Origin: Hydractinia symbiolongicarpus | Taxonomy: Eukaryota > Cnidaria > Hydrozoa > Anthoathecata > Hydractiniidae | NCBI RefSeq assembly: GCF_029227915.1 | Contig: NC_079881.1 | Location: 13,803,501-13,867,500, forward strand | Length of the DNA stretch: 64,000 nt | Reading direction: 5' to 3' | Part shown: one piece after another, positions 25,801 to 40,265 of the stretch | How positions within the stretch are numbered: position 1 is the first letter of the stretch | How the letters are laid out: each line of letters starts with the position of its first letter | The notes under the pieces: model-generated | Database searches by the model: none | Seen by the model: the letters and a program-made list of their open reading frames with translations, nothing else | Told to the model about the DNA's origin: nothing | Translations under genes and position numbers: made by a program

Positions 25801-28800
25801 TTAAGAATATGTGAAATGACATTCCAACGAAATTCAATTTTGATATTTCAATATTGTAATGTCTACTTAAGGAAAGTATTTTCGTATATAAGACTTACTT
25901 TAACTTTAAGAATATTTGAAATGAAATTTTAATCAAATTCGATAATTTTGTTACTGCCTAATAAACGATGGTACTTTCGTACGTAAGACTTTCAATATTA
26001 AAGAATATGTGAAATGACATTTTAACGAAATTCGATTTTGATATTTCAATATTGTAATGTCTACTTAAGGAAGGTATTTTTGGACATACGACTTATCAAC
26101 ATTTAAGAATATGTGAAATGACATTCTAACGAAATTCAATTTCGGTATTTCAATATTGTAATGTCTACTTAAGGAAAGTATTTTCGTATATAAGACTTTT
26201 TTCAACTTTAAGAATATTTGAAATGAAGTTTTAACCCAATTCAGTTTTCATATTTAAATTTTTTACTGTCTACTTAACGATGGTATTTTCGCACATAAGA
26301 CTTTCAACATTTAAGGATATGTGAAATGACATTTTAACGAAATTCAATTTTAATATTTCAAAATTGTATTGTCTACTTAAGGAAGGTATTTTCGTATATA
26401 AAACTTACTTTAACTTTAAGAATATTTGAAATGAAATTTTAACCAAATTCTATAATTTTGTTACTGTCTACTAAACGATGGTACTTTCGTACGTAAGACT
26501 TTCAATATTAAAGAATATGTGAAATGACATTTTAACGAAGTTCGATTTTGATATTTCAATATTGTAATGTCTACTTAAGGAGGGTATTTTTGGACATACG
26601 ACTTATCAACATTTAAGAATATGTGAAATGACATTCTAACGAAATTCAATTTTGGTATTTCAATATTGTAATGTCTACTTAAGGAAAGTATTTTCGTATA
26701 TAAGACTTTTTTCAACTTTAAGAATATTTGAAATGAAGTTTTAACCCAATTCAGTTTTCATATTTAAATTTTTTACTGTCTACTTAACGATGGTATTTTC
26801 GCACATAAGACTTTCAACATTTAAGGATATGTGAAATGACATTTTAACGAAATTCAATTTTAATATTTCAAAATTGTATTGTCTACTTAAGGAAGGTATT
26901 TTCGTATATAAGACTTACTTTAACTTTAAGAATATTTGAAATGAAATTTTAACCAAATTCTATAATTTTGTTACTGTCTACTAAACGATGGTACTTTCGT
27001 ACGTAAGACTTTCAATATTAAAGAATATGTGAAATGACATTTTAACGAAGTTCGATTTTGATATTTCAATATTGTAATGTCTACTTAAGGAGGGTATTTT
27101 TGGACATACGACTTATCAACATTTAAGAATATGTGAAATGACATTCTAACGAAATTCAATTTTGGTATTTCAATATTGTAATGTCTACTTAAGGAAAGTA
27201 TTTTCGTATGTAAGACTTACTTATATTTTAAATGAAATTTTAACCAAATTCGATAATTTTGTTACTCTCTACTAAACGATGGTACTTTCGTACGTAAGAC
27301 TTTCAATATTAAAGAATATGTGAAATGACATTTTAACGAAATTCGATTTAGATATTTCAATATTGTAATGTCTACTTAAAGAAGGTATTTTTGCACATAC
27401 GACTTATCAACATTTAAGAATATGTGAAATGACATTCTAACGAAATTCAATTTCGGTATTTCAATATTGTAATGTCTACTTAAGGAAAGTATTTTCGTAT
27501 ATAAGACTTTTTTCAACTTTAAGAATATTTGAAATGAAGTTTTAACCCAATTCAGTTTTCATATTTAAATTTTTTACTGTCTACTTAACGATGGTATTTT
27601 CGCACATAAGACTTTCAACATTTAAGGATATGTGAAATGACATTTTAACGAAATTCGATTTTGATATTTCAAAATTGTATTGTCTACTTAAGGAAGGTAT
27701 TTTCGTATATAAGACTTACTTTAACTTTAAGAATATCTTAAATGTAATTTTAATCAAATTCGATAATTTTGTTACTGTCTACTAAACGATGGTACTTTCG
27801 TACGTAAGACTTTCAATATTAAAGAATATGTGAAATGACATTTTAACGAAATTCGATTTTGATATTTCAATATTGTAATGTCTACTTAAGGAGGGTATTT
27901 TTGGACATACAACTTATCAACATTTAAGAATATGTGAAATGACATTCCAACGAAATTCAACTTTGATATTTCAATATTGTAATGTCTACTTAAGGAAAGT
28001 GTTTTTGTATATAAGACTTACTTTAACTTTAAGAATATTTGAAATGAAATTTTAACCAAATTCGATAATTTTGTTACTGCCTAATAAACGATGGTACTTT
28101 CGTACGTAAGACTTTCAATATTAAAGAATATGTGAAATGACATTTTAACGAAATTTGATTTTGATATTTCAATATTGAAATGTCTACTTAAGGAAGGTAT
28201 TTTTGGACATACGACTTATCAACATTTAAGAATATGTGAAATGACATTCTAACGAAATTCAATTTCGGTATTTCAATATTGTAATGTCTACTTAAGGAAA
28301 GTATTTTCGTATATAAGACTTTTTTCAACTTTAAGAATATTTGAAATGAAGTTTTAACCCAATTCAGTTTTCATATTTAAATTTTTTACAGTCTACTTAA
28401 CGATGGTATTTTCGCACATAAGACTTTCAACATTTAAGGATATGTGAAATGACATTTTAACGAAATTCAATTTTAATATTTCAAAATTGTTTTGTCTACT
28501 TAAGGAAGGTATTTTCGTATATAAGACTTACTTTAACTTTAAGAATATTTGAAATGAAGTTTTAACCCAATTCAGTTTTAATATTTAAATTTTTTACTGT
28601 CTACTTAACGATGGTATTTTCACACATAAGACTTTTAACATTTAAGGACATGTGAAATGACATTTTAACGAAATTCGATTTTGATATTTCAATATTGTAA
28701 TGTCTACTTAAGGAAGGTATTTTCGTATATAAGACTTACTTTAACTTTAAGAAAATTTTAAATGAAATTTTAATCAAATTCGATAATTTTGTTACTGTCT

Positions 28801-29003
28801 ACTAAAGGATGGTACTTTCGTACGTAAGACTTTCAATATTAAAGAATATGTGAAATGACGTATCAACGAAATTCGATTTTGATATTTCAATATTGTAATT
28901 TCTACTTAAGAAGGTATTTTTGGACATACGACTTATCAACATTTAAGAGTATGTGAAATGACATTCTAACGAAATTCAATTTTGATATTTCAATATTGTA
29001 ATG
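22822..29003. repeat. 6182-bp large duplication unit, copy 1
   Basis: Starting at TCCACTTAAGG (22822), this unit is repeated in tandem at 29004. Rare variants keep a constant 6182-bp spacing: TTCAAATTTAAAT (23208 and 29390), GTCTTCTTAAGGAGGG (23831 and 30013), TTTTAGTATATAAG (25578 and 31760) and GTATGTAAGACTTACTTATA (27209 and 33391). Internally it is all 510-bp and 302-bp modules, including a 510-bp shift visible at CAAATTCTATAATTTTG (26444 and 26954) and an 84-bp short B monomer (27184-27267). Confidence 0.93.
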
Positions 29004-32000
29004 TCCACTTAAGGAAAGTATTTTCGTATATAAGACTTACTTTAACTTTAAGAATATTTTAAATGAAATTTTAACCAAATTCGATAATTTTGTTACTCTG
29101 TACTAAACGATGGTACTTTCGTACGTAAGACTTTCAATATTAAAGAATATGTGAAATGACATTTTAACGAAATTCCATTTTGATATTTCAATATTGTAAT
29201 GTCTACTCAAAGAAGGTATTTTTGCACATACGACTTATCAACTTTTAAGAATATGTGAAATGACATTCTAACGAAATTCAATTTCGGTATTTCAATATTG
29301 TAATGTCTACTTAAGGAAAGTATTTTTGTATATAAGACTTTTTTCAACTTTAAGAATATTTGAAATGAAGTTTTAACCCAATTCAGTTTTCAAATTTAAA
29401 TTTTTTACTGTCTATTTAACGATGGTATTTTCGCACATAAGACTTTCAACATTTAAGGATATGTGAAATGACATTTTAACGAAATTCAATTTTGATATTT
29501 CAAAATTGTATTGTCTACTTAAGGAAGGTATTTTCGTATATAAGACTTACTTTAACTTTAAGAATATCTTAAATGTAATTTTAATCAAATTCGATAATTT
29601 TGTTACTGTCTACTAAACGATGGTACTTTCGTACGTAAGACTTTCAATATTAAAGAATATGTGAAATGACATTTTAACGAAATTCGATTTTGATATTTCA
29701 ATATTGTAATGTCTACTTAAGGAGGGTATTTTTGGACATACAACTTATCAACATTTAAGAATATGTGAAATGACATTCCAACAAAATTCAATTTTGATAT
29801 TTTAATATTGTAATGTCTACTTAAGGAAAGTATTTTCGTATATAAGACTTACTTTAACTTTAAGAATATTTGAAATGAAATTTTAACCAAATTCGATAAT
29901 TTTGTTACTGTCTACTAAAAGATGGTACTTTCGTACGTAAGACTTTCAATATTAAAGAATATGTGAAATGACATTTTAACGAAATTCGATTTTGATATTT
30001 CAATATTGTAATGTCTTCTTAAGGAGGGTATTTTTGGACATACGAATTATCAACATTTAAGAATATGTGAAATGACATTCTAACGAAATTCAATTTTGGT
30101 ATTTCAATATTTTAATGTCTACTTAAGGAAAGTATTTTCGTATATAAGACTTACTTTAACTTTAAGAATATTTGAAATGAAATTTTAGCCAAATTCGATA
30201 ATTTCGTTACTGTCTACTAAACGATGGTACTTTCGTACGTAAGACTTTCAATATTAAAGAATATGTGAAATGACATTTTAACGAAATTCGATTTTGATAT
30301 TTCAATATTGTAATGTCTACTTAAGGAGGGTATTTTTGGACATACGACTTATCAACATTTAAGAATATGTGAAATGACATTCTAACGAAATTCAATTTTG
30401 GTATTTCAATATTGTAATGTCCACTTAAGGAAAGTATTTTCGTATATAAGACTTACTTTAACTTTAAGAATATTTTAAATGAAATTTTAACCAAATTCGA
30501 TAATTTTGTTACTCTCTACTAAACGATGGTACTTTCGTACGTAAGACTTTCAATATTAAAGAATATGTGAAATGACATTTTAACGAAATTCCATTTTGAT
30601 ATTTCAATATTGTAATGTCTACTCAAAGAAGGTATTTTTGCACATACGACTTATCAACATTTAAGAATATGTGAAATGACATTCTAACGAAATTCAATTT
30701 CGGTATTTCAATATTGTAATGTCTACTTAAGGAAAGTATTTTTGTATATAAGACTTTTTTCAACTTTAAGAATATTTGAAATGAAGTTTTAACCCAATTC
30801 AGTTTTCATATTTAAATTTTTTACTGTCTACTTAACGATGGTATTTTCGCACATAAGACTTTCAACATTTAAGGATATGTGAAATGACATTTTAACGAAA
30901 TTCAATTTTGATATTTCAAAATTGTATTGTCTACTTAAGGAAGGTATTTTCGTATATAAGACTTACTTTAACTTTAAGAATATCTTAAATGTAATTTTAA
31001 TCAAATTCGATAATTTTGTTACTGTCTACTAAACGATGGTACTTTCGTACGTAAGACTTTCAATATTAAAGAATATGTGAAATGACATTTTAACGAAATT
31101 CGATTTTGATATTTCAATATTGTAATGTCTACTTAAGGAGGGTATTTTTGGACATACAACTTATCAACATTTAAGAATATGTGAAATGACATTCCAACGA
31201 AATTCAATTTTGATATTTCAATATTGTAATGTCTACTTAAGGAAAGTATTTTCGTATATAAGACTTACTTTAACTTTAAGAATATTTGAAATGAAATTTT
31301 AATCAAATTCGATAATTTTGTTACTGACTAATAAACGATGGTACTTTCGTACGTAAGACTTTCAATATTAAAGAATATGTGAAATGACATTTTAACGAAA
31401 TTCGATTTTGATATTTCAATATTGTAATGTCTACTTAAGGAAGGTATTTTTGGACATACGACTTATCAACATTTAAGAATATGTGAAATGACATTCTAAC
31501 GAAATTCAATTTCGGTATTTCAATATTGTAATGTCTACTTAAGGAAAGTATTTTCGTATATAAGACTTTTTTCAACTTTAAGAATATTTGAAATGAAGTT
31601 TTAACCCAATTCAGTTTTCATATTTAAATTTTTTACTGTCTACTTAACGATGGTATTTTCGCACATAAGACTTTCAACATTTAAGGATATGTGAAATGAC
31701 ATTTTAACGAAATTCAATTTTGATATTTCAAAATTGTATTGTCTACTTAAGGAAGGTATTTTAGTATATAAGACTTACTTTAACTTTAAGAATATCTTAA
31801 ATGTAATTTTAATCAAATTCGATAATTTTGTTACTGTCTACTAAACGATGGTACTTTCGTACGTAAGACTTTCAATATTAAAGAATATGTGAAATGACAT
31901 TTTAACGAAATTCGATTTTGATATTTCAATATTGTAATGTCTACTTAAGGAGGGTATTTTTGGACATACAACTTATCAACATTTAAGAATATGTGAAATG

Positions 32001-33365
32001 ACATTCCAACGAAATTCAATTTTGATATTTCAATATTGTAATGTCTACTTAAGGAAAGTATTTTCGTATATAAGACTTACTTTAACTTTAAGAATATTTG
32101 AAATGAAATTTTAATCAAATTCGATAATTTTGTTACTGCCTAATAAACGATGGTACTTTCGTACGTAAGACTTTCAATATTAAAGAATATGTGAAATGAC
32201 ATTTTAACGAAATTCGATTTAGATATTTCAATATTGTAATGTCTACTTAAGGAAGGTATTTTTGGACATACGACTTATCAACATTTAAGAATATGTGAAA
32301 TGACATTCTAACGAAATTCAATTTCGGTATTTCAATATTGTAATGTCTACTTAAGGAAAGTATTTTCGTATATAAGACTTTTTTCAACTTTAAGAATATT
32401 TGAAATGAAGTTTTAACCCAATTCAGTTTTCATATTTAAATTTTTTACTGTCTACTTAACGATGGTATTTTCGCACATAAGACTTTCGACATTTAAGGAT
32501 ATGTGAAATGACATTTTAACGAAATTCAATTTTAATATTTCAAAATTGTATTGTCTACTTAAGGAAGGTATTTTCGTATATAAAACTTACTTTAACTTTA
32601 AGAATATTTGAAATGAAATTTTAACCAAATTCTATAATTTTGTTACTGTCTACTAAACGATGGTACTTTCGTACGTAAGACTTTCAATATTAAAGAATAT
32701 GTGAAATGACATTTTAACGAAGTTCGATTTTGATATTTCAATATTGTAATGTCTACTTAAGGAGGGTATTTTTGGACATACGACTTATCAACATTTAAGA
32801 ATATGTGAAATGACATTCTAACGAAATTCAATTTTGGTATTTCAATATTGTAATGTCTACTTAAGGAAAGTATTTTCGTATATAAGACTTTTTTCAACTT
32901 TAAGAATATTTGAAATGAAGTTTTAACCCAATTCAGTTTTCATATTTAAATTTTTTACTGTCTACTTAACGATGGTATTTTCGCACATAAGACTTTCAAC
33001 ATTTAAGGATATGTGAAATGACATTTTAACGAAATTCAATTTTAATATTTCAAAATTGTATTGTCTACTTAAGGAAGGTATTTTCGTATATAAGACTTAC
33101 TTTAACTTTAAGAATATTTGAAATGAAATTTTAACCAAATTCTATAATTTTGTTACTGTCTACTAAACGATGGTACTTTCGTACGTAAGACTTTCAATAT
33201 TAAAGAATATGTGAAATGACATTTTAACGAAGTTCGATTTTGATATTTCAATATTGTAATGTCTACTTAAGGAGGGTATTTTTGGACATACGACTTATCA
33301 ACATTTAAGAATATGTGAAATGACATTCTAACGAAATTCAATTTTGGTATTTCAATATTGTAATG

Positions 33366-34166
33366 TCTACTTAAGGAAAGTATTTTCGTATGTAAGACTT
33401 ACTTATATTTTAAATGAAATTTTAACCAAATTCGATAATTTTGTTACTCTCTACTAAACGATGGTACTTTCGTACGTAAGACTTTCAATATTAAAGAATA
33501 TGTGAAATGACATTTTAACGAAATTCGATTTAGATATTTCAATATTGTAATGTCTACTTAAAGAAGGTATTTTTGCACATACGACTTATCAACATTTAAG
33601 AATATGTGAAATGACATTCTAACGAAATTCAATTTCGGTATTTCAATATTGTAATGTCTACTTAAGGAAAGTATTTTCGTATATAAGACTTTTTTCAACT
33701 TTAAGAATATTTGAAATGAAGTTTTAACCCAATTCAGTTTTCATATTTAAATTTTTTACTGTCTACTTAACGATGGTATTTTCGCACATAAGACTTTCAA
33801 CATTTAAGGATATGTGAAATGACATTTTAACGAAATTCAATTTTGATATTTCAAAATTGTATTGTCTACTTAAGGAAGGTATTTTCGTATATAAGACTTA
33901 CTTTAACTTTAAGAATATCTTAAATGTAATTTTAATCAAATTCGATAATTTTGTTACTGTCTACTAAACGATGGTACTTTCGTACGTAAGACTTTCAATA
34001 TTAAAGAATATGTGAAATGACATTTTAACGAAATTCGATTTTGATATTTCAATATTGTAATGTCTACTTAAGGAGGGTATTTTTGGACATACAACTTATC
34101 AACATTTAAGAATATGTGAAATGACATTCCAACGAAATTCAAGTTTGATATTTCAATATTGTAATG
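33366..34166. repeat. 801-bp nested duplication, copy a
   Basis: It opens with an 84-bp B monomer that lost 11 bp (CTTACTTATATTTTAAATG replaces the longer CTTTAACTTTAAG stretch). Its length equals 510+302 minus 11. The corresponding segment in the first large unit (27184-27984) is single copy, so this duplication happened after or during the 6182-bp event. Copy a ends with CAAGTTTGATATTTC near 34140. Confidence 0.92.
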
Positions 34167-34967
34167 TCTACTTAAGGAAAGTATTTTCGTATGTAAGACT
34201 TACTTATATTTTAAATGAAATTTTAACCAAATTCGATAATTTTGTTACTCTCTACTAAACGATGGTACTTTCGTACGTAAGACTTTCAATATTAAAGAAT
34301 ATGTGAAATGACATTTTAACGAAATTCGATTTAGATATTTCAATATTGTAATGTCTACTTAAAGAAGGTATTTTTGCACATACGACTTATCAACATTTAA
34401 GAATATGTGAAATGACATTCTAACGAAATTCAATTTCGGTATTTCAATATTGTAATGTCTACTTAAGGAAAGTATTTTCGTATATAAGACTTTTTTCAAC
34501 TTTAAGAATATTTGAAATGAAGTTTTAACCCAATTCAGTTTTCATATTTAAATTTTTTACTGTCTACTTAACGATGGTATTTTCGCACATAAGACTTTCA
34601 ACATTTAAGGATATGTGAAATGACATTTTAACGAAATTCAATTTTGATATTTCAAAATTGTATTGTCTACTTAAGGAAGGTATTTTCGTATATAAGACTT
34701 ACTTTAACTTTAAGAATATCTTAAATGTAATTTTAATCAAATTCGATAATTTTGTTACTGTCTACTAAACGATGGTACTTTCGTACGTAAGACTTTCAAT
34801 ATTAAAGAATATGTGAAATGACATTTTAACGAAATTCGATTTTGATATTTCAATATTGTAATGTCTACTTAAGGAGGGTATTTTTGGACATACAACTTAT
34901 CAACATTTAAGAATATGTGAAATGACATTCCAACGAAATTCAACTTTGATATTTCAATATTGTAATG
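34167..34967. repeat. 801-bp nested duplication, copy b
   Basis: Tandem repeat of 33366-34166 with the same 11-bp deletion in its first monomer (34167-34250). It ends with CAACTTTGATATTTC, as the first large unit does near 27958, whereas copy a has CAAGTTTG. Confidence 0.92.
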
Positions 34968-35582
34968 TCTACTTAAGGAAAGTGTTTTTGTATATAAGAC
35001 TTACTTTAACTTTAAGAATATTTGAAATGAAATTTTAACCAAATTCGATAATTTTGTTACTGCCTAATAAACGATGGTACTTTCGTACGTAAGACTTTCA
35101 ATATTAAAGAATATGTGAAATGACATTTTAACGAAATTTGATTTTGATATTTCAATATTGAAATGTCTACTTAAGGAAGGTATTTTTGGACATACGACTT
35201 ATCAACATTTAAGAATATGTGAAATGACATTCTAACGAAATTCAATTTCGGTATTTCAATATTGTAATGTCTACTTAAGGAAAGTATTTTCGTATATAAG
35301 ACTTTTTTCAACTTTAAGAATATTTGAAATGAAGTTTTAACCCAATTCAGTTTTCATATTTAAATTTTTTACTGTCTACTTAACGATGGTATTTTCGCAC
35401 ATAAGACTTTCAACATTTAAGGATATGTGAAATGACATTTTAACGAAATTCAATTTTAATATTTCAAAATTGTTTTGTCTACTTAAGGAAGGTATTTTCG
35501 TATATAAGACTTACTTTAACTTTAAGAATATTTGAAATGAAGTTTTAACCCAATTCAGTTTTAATATTTAAATTTTTTACTG

Positions 35583-36092
35583 TCTACTTAACGATGGTAT
35601 TTTCACACATAAGACTTTTAACATTTAAGAATATGTGAAATAACATTCTAACGAATTTCAATTTTGATATTTCAATATTGTATTGTCTACTTAAGGAAGG
35701 TATTTTCGTATATAAGACTTACTTTAACTTTAAGAATATTCTAAATGAAATTTTAATCAAATTCGATAATTTTGTTACTGTCTACTAAACGATGGTACTT
35801 TCGTACGTAAGACTTTCAATATTAAAGAATATGTGAAATGACATTTTAACCAAATTCGATATTGATATTTCAATATTGTAATGTCTACTTAAAGAAGGTA
35901 TTTTTGCACATACGACTTATCAACATTTAAGAATATGTGAAATGACATTCTAACGAAATTCAATTTTGATATTTCAATATTGTAATGTCTACTTAAGGAA
36001 AGTATTTTCGTATAAAAGACTTATTTCAACTTTAAGAATATTTGAAATGAAGTTTTACCCCAATTCAGTTTTAATATTTAAATTTTTTACTG
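35583..36092. repeat. Extra 510-bp module inside large-unit copy 2
   Basis: A D-B-C-A-B2 module is present here but absent at the matching point near 28600 in copy 1. It carries GATATTGATATTTC, CGTATAAAAGACTT and TTTTACCCCAATTCAG. The same marks occur near 6.1-6.5 kb and 42.5-42.8 kb, so it was probably copied from a different sub-family rather than from its neighbour. Confidence 0.88.
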
Positions 36093-36496
36093 TCTACTTA
36101 ACGATGGTATTTTCACACATAAGACTTTCAACATTTAAGGACATGTGAAATGACATTTTAACGAAATTCGATTTTGATATTTCAATATTGTAATGTCTAC
36201 TTAAGGAAGGTATTTTCGTATATAAGACTTACTTTAACTTTAAGAAAATTTTAAATGAAATTTTAATCAAATTCGATAATTTTGTTACTGTCTACTAAAG
36301 GATGGTACTTTCGTACGTAAGACTTTCAATATTAAAGAATATGTGAAATGACATATCAATGAAATTCGATTTTGATATTTCAATATTGTAATTTCTACTT
36401 AAGAAGGTATTTTTGGACATACGACTTATCAACATTTAAGAGTATGTGAAATGACATTCTAACGAAATTCAATTTTGATATTTCAATATTGTAATG

Positions 36497-37724
36497 TCTA
36501 CTTAAGGAAAGTATTTTCGTATGTAAGACTTACTTTAACTTTAAGAATATTTTAAATGAAATTTTAACCAAATTCGATAATTTTGTTACTGTCTACTAAA
36601 CGATGGTACTTTCGTACGTAGGACTTTCAATATTAAAGAATATGTGAAATGACATTTTAACGAAATTCGATTTTGGTATTTCAATATTGTAATGTCTACT
36701 TAAGGAAGGTATTTTTGGACATACGACTTATCAACATTTAAGAATATGTGAAATGACATTCTAACGAAATTCAATTTCGGTATTTCAGTATTGTAATGTC
36801 TACTTAAGGAAAGTATTTTCGTATATAAGACTTTTTTCAACTTTAAGTATATTTGAAATGAAGTTTTAACCCAATTCAGTTTTCATATTTAATTATTTTA
36901 CTGTCTACTTAACGATGGTATTTTCGCACATAAGACTTTCAACATTTAAGGATATGTGAAATGACATTTTAACGAAATTCAATTTTAATATTTCAAAATT
37001 GTATTGTCTACTTAAGGAAGAAATTTTCGTATATAAGACTTACTGTAACTTTAAGAATATTTTAAATGAAGTTTTAACCCAATTCAGTTTTCATTTTTAA
37101 ATTTTTTACTGTCTACTTAATGATGGTATTTTCACACATAAGACTTTCAACATTTAAGAATATGTGAAATAACATTCTAACGAATTTCAATTTTGATATT
37201 TCAATATTGTATTGTCTACTTAAGGAAGGTATTTTCGTATATAAGACTTACTTTAACTTTAAGAATATTCTAAATGAAATTTTAATCAAATTCGATAATT
37301 TTGTTACTGTCTACTAAACGATGGTACTTTCGTACGTAAGACTTTCAATATTAAAGAATATGTGAAATGACATTTTAACGAAATTCGATTTTGATATTTC
37401 AATATTGTAATGTCTACTTAAAGAAGGTATTTTTGCACATACGACTTATCAACATTTAAGAATATGTGAAATGACATTCTAACGAAATCAAATTTTTGTA
37501 TTTCAATATTGTAATGTCTACTTAAGGAAAGTATTTTCGTATATAAGACTTATTTCAACTTTAAGTATATTTGAAATGAAGTTTTAACCCAATTCAGTTT
37601 TCATATTTAAATTTTTTACTGTCTACTTAACGATGGTATTTTCGCACATAAGACTTTCAACATTTAAGGATATGTGAAATGACATTTTAACGAAATTCAA
37701 TTTTAATATTTCAAAATTGTATTG
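36497..37724. repeat. 510/302-module satellite segment
   Basis: The segment holds ordinary A, B, B2, C and D monomers. Marks such as CGTACGTAGGACTTTC, TATTTCAGTATTG, TTAAGTATATTTG and GAAGAAATTTTCG link it to the 40.1-42.3 kb and 45.5-46.0 kb blocks. No gene or foreign sequence is visible. Confidence 0.88.
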
Positions 37725-39994
37725 TCTACTTAAGGAAGAAATTTTCGTATAAAAGACTTATTTCAACTTTAAGAATATTTGAAATGAAGTTTTACCCCAA
37801 TTCAGTTTTAATATTTAAATTTTTTACTGTCTACTTAACTATGGTATTTTTGGACATACGACTTATCAACATTTAAGAATATGTGAAATGACATTCTAAC
37901 GAAATTCAATTTTGATATTTCAATATTGTAATGTCTACTTAAGGAAAGTATTTTCGTATATAAGACTTACTTTAACTTTAAGAATATTTTAAATGAAATT
38001 TTAACCAAATTCGATAATTTTGTTACTCTCTACTAAACGATGGTACTTTCGTACGTAAGACTTTCAATATTAAAGAATATGTGAAATGACATTTTAACGA
38101 AATTCGATTTTGATATTTCAATATTGTAATGTCTACTTAAGGAAGGTATTTTTGGACATATGACTTATCAACATTTAAGAATATGTGAAATGACATTCTA
38201 ACGAAATCCAATTTTGGTATTTCAATATTGTAATGTCTACTTAAGGAAAGTATTTTCGTATATAAGACTTATTTCAACTTTAAGAATATTTGAAATGAAG
38301 TTTTAACCCAATTCAGTTTTAATATTTAAATTTTTTACTGTCTACTTAACGATGATATTTTCGCACATAAGACTTTCAACATTCAAGGATATGTGAAATG
38401 ACATTTTAACGAAATTCAATTTTGATATTTCAATATTGTATTGTCTACTTAAGGAAGGTATTTTCGTATATAAGACTTACTTTAACTTTAAGAATATTTT
38501 AAATGAAATTTTAATCAAATTCGATAATTTTGTTACTGTCTACTAAACGATGGTACTTTCGTACGTAAGACTTTCAATATTAAAGAATATGTGAAATGAC
38601 ATTTTAACGAAATTCGATTTTGATATTTCAATATTGTAATGTCTACTTAAGGAAGGTATTTTTGGACATACGACTTATCAACATTTAAGAATATGTGAAA
38701 TGACATTCTAACGAATTTCAATTGTGATATTTCAATATTGCAATGTCTACTTAAGGAAAGTATTTTCGTATATAAGACTTATTTCAACTTTAAGAATATT
38801 TGAAATGAAGTTTTAACCCAATTCAGTTTTAATATTTAAAATTTTTACTGTCTACATAACGATGGTATTTTCACACATAAGACTTTCAACATTTAAGGAT
38901 ATGTGAAATGACATTTTAACGAAATTCACTTTTGATATTTCAATATTGTATTGTCTACTTAAGGAAGGTATTTTCGTATATAAAACTTACTTTAACTTTA
39001 AGAATATTTTAAATGAAATTTTAATCAAATTCGATAATTTTGTTACTGTCTACTACACGATGGTACTTTCGTACATAAGACTTTCAATATTAAAGAATAT
39101 GTGAAATGACATTTTAACAAAATTCGATTTTGATATTTCAATATTGTAATGTCTACTTAAGGAAAGTATTTTCGTATATAAGACTTACTTTAACTTTAAG
39201 AATATTTTAAATGAAATTTTAACCAATTTCGGCAATTTTGTTACTGTCTACTAAGCGATGGTACTTTCGTACCTAAGACTTTTAATATTAAAGAATATGT
39301 GAAATGACATTTTAACGAAATTCGATTTTGATATTTCAATATTGTAATGTCTACTTAAGGAAGGTATTTTTGGACATACGACTTATCAACATTTAAGAAT
39401 ATGTGAAATGACATTCTAACGAAATTCAATTTTGGTATTTCAATATTATAATGTCTACTTAAGGAAAGTATTTTCGTATATAAGACTTTTTTCAACTTTA
39501 AGAATATTTGAAATAAAGTTTTAACCCAATTCAGTTTTCATATTTAAATTTTTTACTGTCTACTTAACGATGGTATTTTCAAACATAAGACTTTCAACAT
39601 TTAGGGATATGTGAAATGACATTTTAACGAAATTCGATTTTGATATTTCAATATTGTAATGTCTACTTAAGGAAGGTATTTTCGTATATAAGACTTACTT
39701 TAACTTTAAGAAAATTTTAAATGAAATTTTAATCAAATTCGATAATTTTGTTACTGTCTACTAAACGATGGTACTTTCGTACGTAAGACTTTCACTATTA
39801 AATAATATGTGAAATGACATTTTAACGAAATTCGATTTTGATATTTCAATATTGTAATGTCTACTTAAGGAAGGTATTTTTGGACATACGACTTATCAAC
39901 ATTTAAGAATATGTGAAATGACATTCTAACGAAATTCAATTTTGATATTTCAATATTGTATGGTGTACTTAAGGAAGGTATTTTCGTATATAAG
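37725..39994. repeat. Large segment present three times, copy 1
   Basis: This block recurs at 42690-44959 (shift 4965) and 46251 to about 48520 (further shift 3561). Shared marks include CGTATAAAAGACTTATTTCA, TTAACTATGGTA joined directly to a GGACATACGACTTATC A body, CGAAATCCAATTTTGG (38206, 43171, 46732), CTACTACACGATGG, CATTTAGGGATATG and TGTATGGTGTACTTAAGG. Confidence 0.91.
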
Positions 39995-40265
39995 ACTTAC
40001 TTTAACTTTAAGAAAATTTTAAATGAAATTTTAATGAAATTCGATAATTTTGTTACTGTCTACTAAACGATGGTACTTTCGTACGTAGGACTTTCAATAT
40101 TAAAGAATATGTGAAATGACATTTTAACGAAATTCGATTTTGGTATTTCAATATTGTAATGTCTACTTAAGGAAGGTATTTTTGGACATACGACTTATCA
40201 ACATTTAAGAATATGTGAAATGACATTCTAACGAAATTCAATTTCGGTATTTCAGTATTGTAATG

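Larger units (their letters stand above)
29004..36496. repeat. 6182-bp unit, copy 2, expanded to 7493 bp
   Basis: This follows copy 1 directly and matches it with few substitutions. The shift rises from 6182 to 6983 after an extra 801-bp duplication (33366-34967) and to 7493 after an extra 510-bp module (35583-36092). The unit ends as copy 1 does, with CTACTAAAGGATGG, TAATTTCTACTTAAGAAGG and TTTAAGAGTATGTG. The rest is ordinary modules without genes. Confidence 0.92.
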
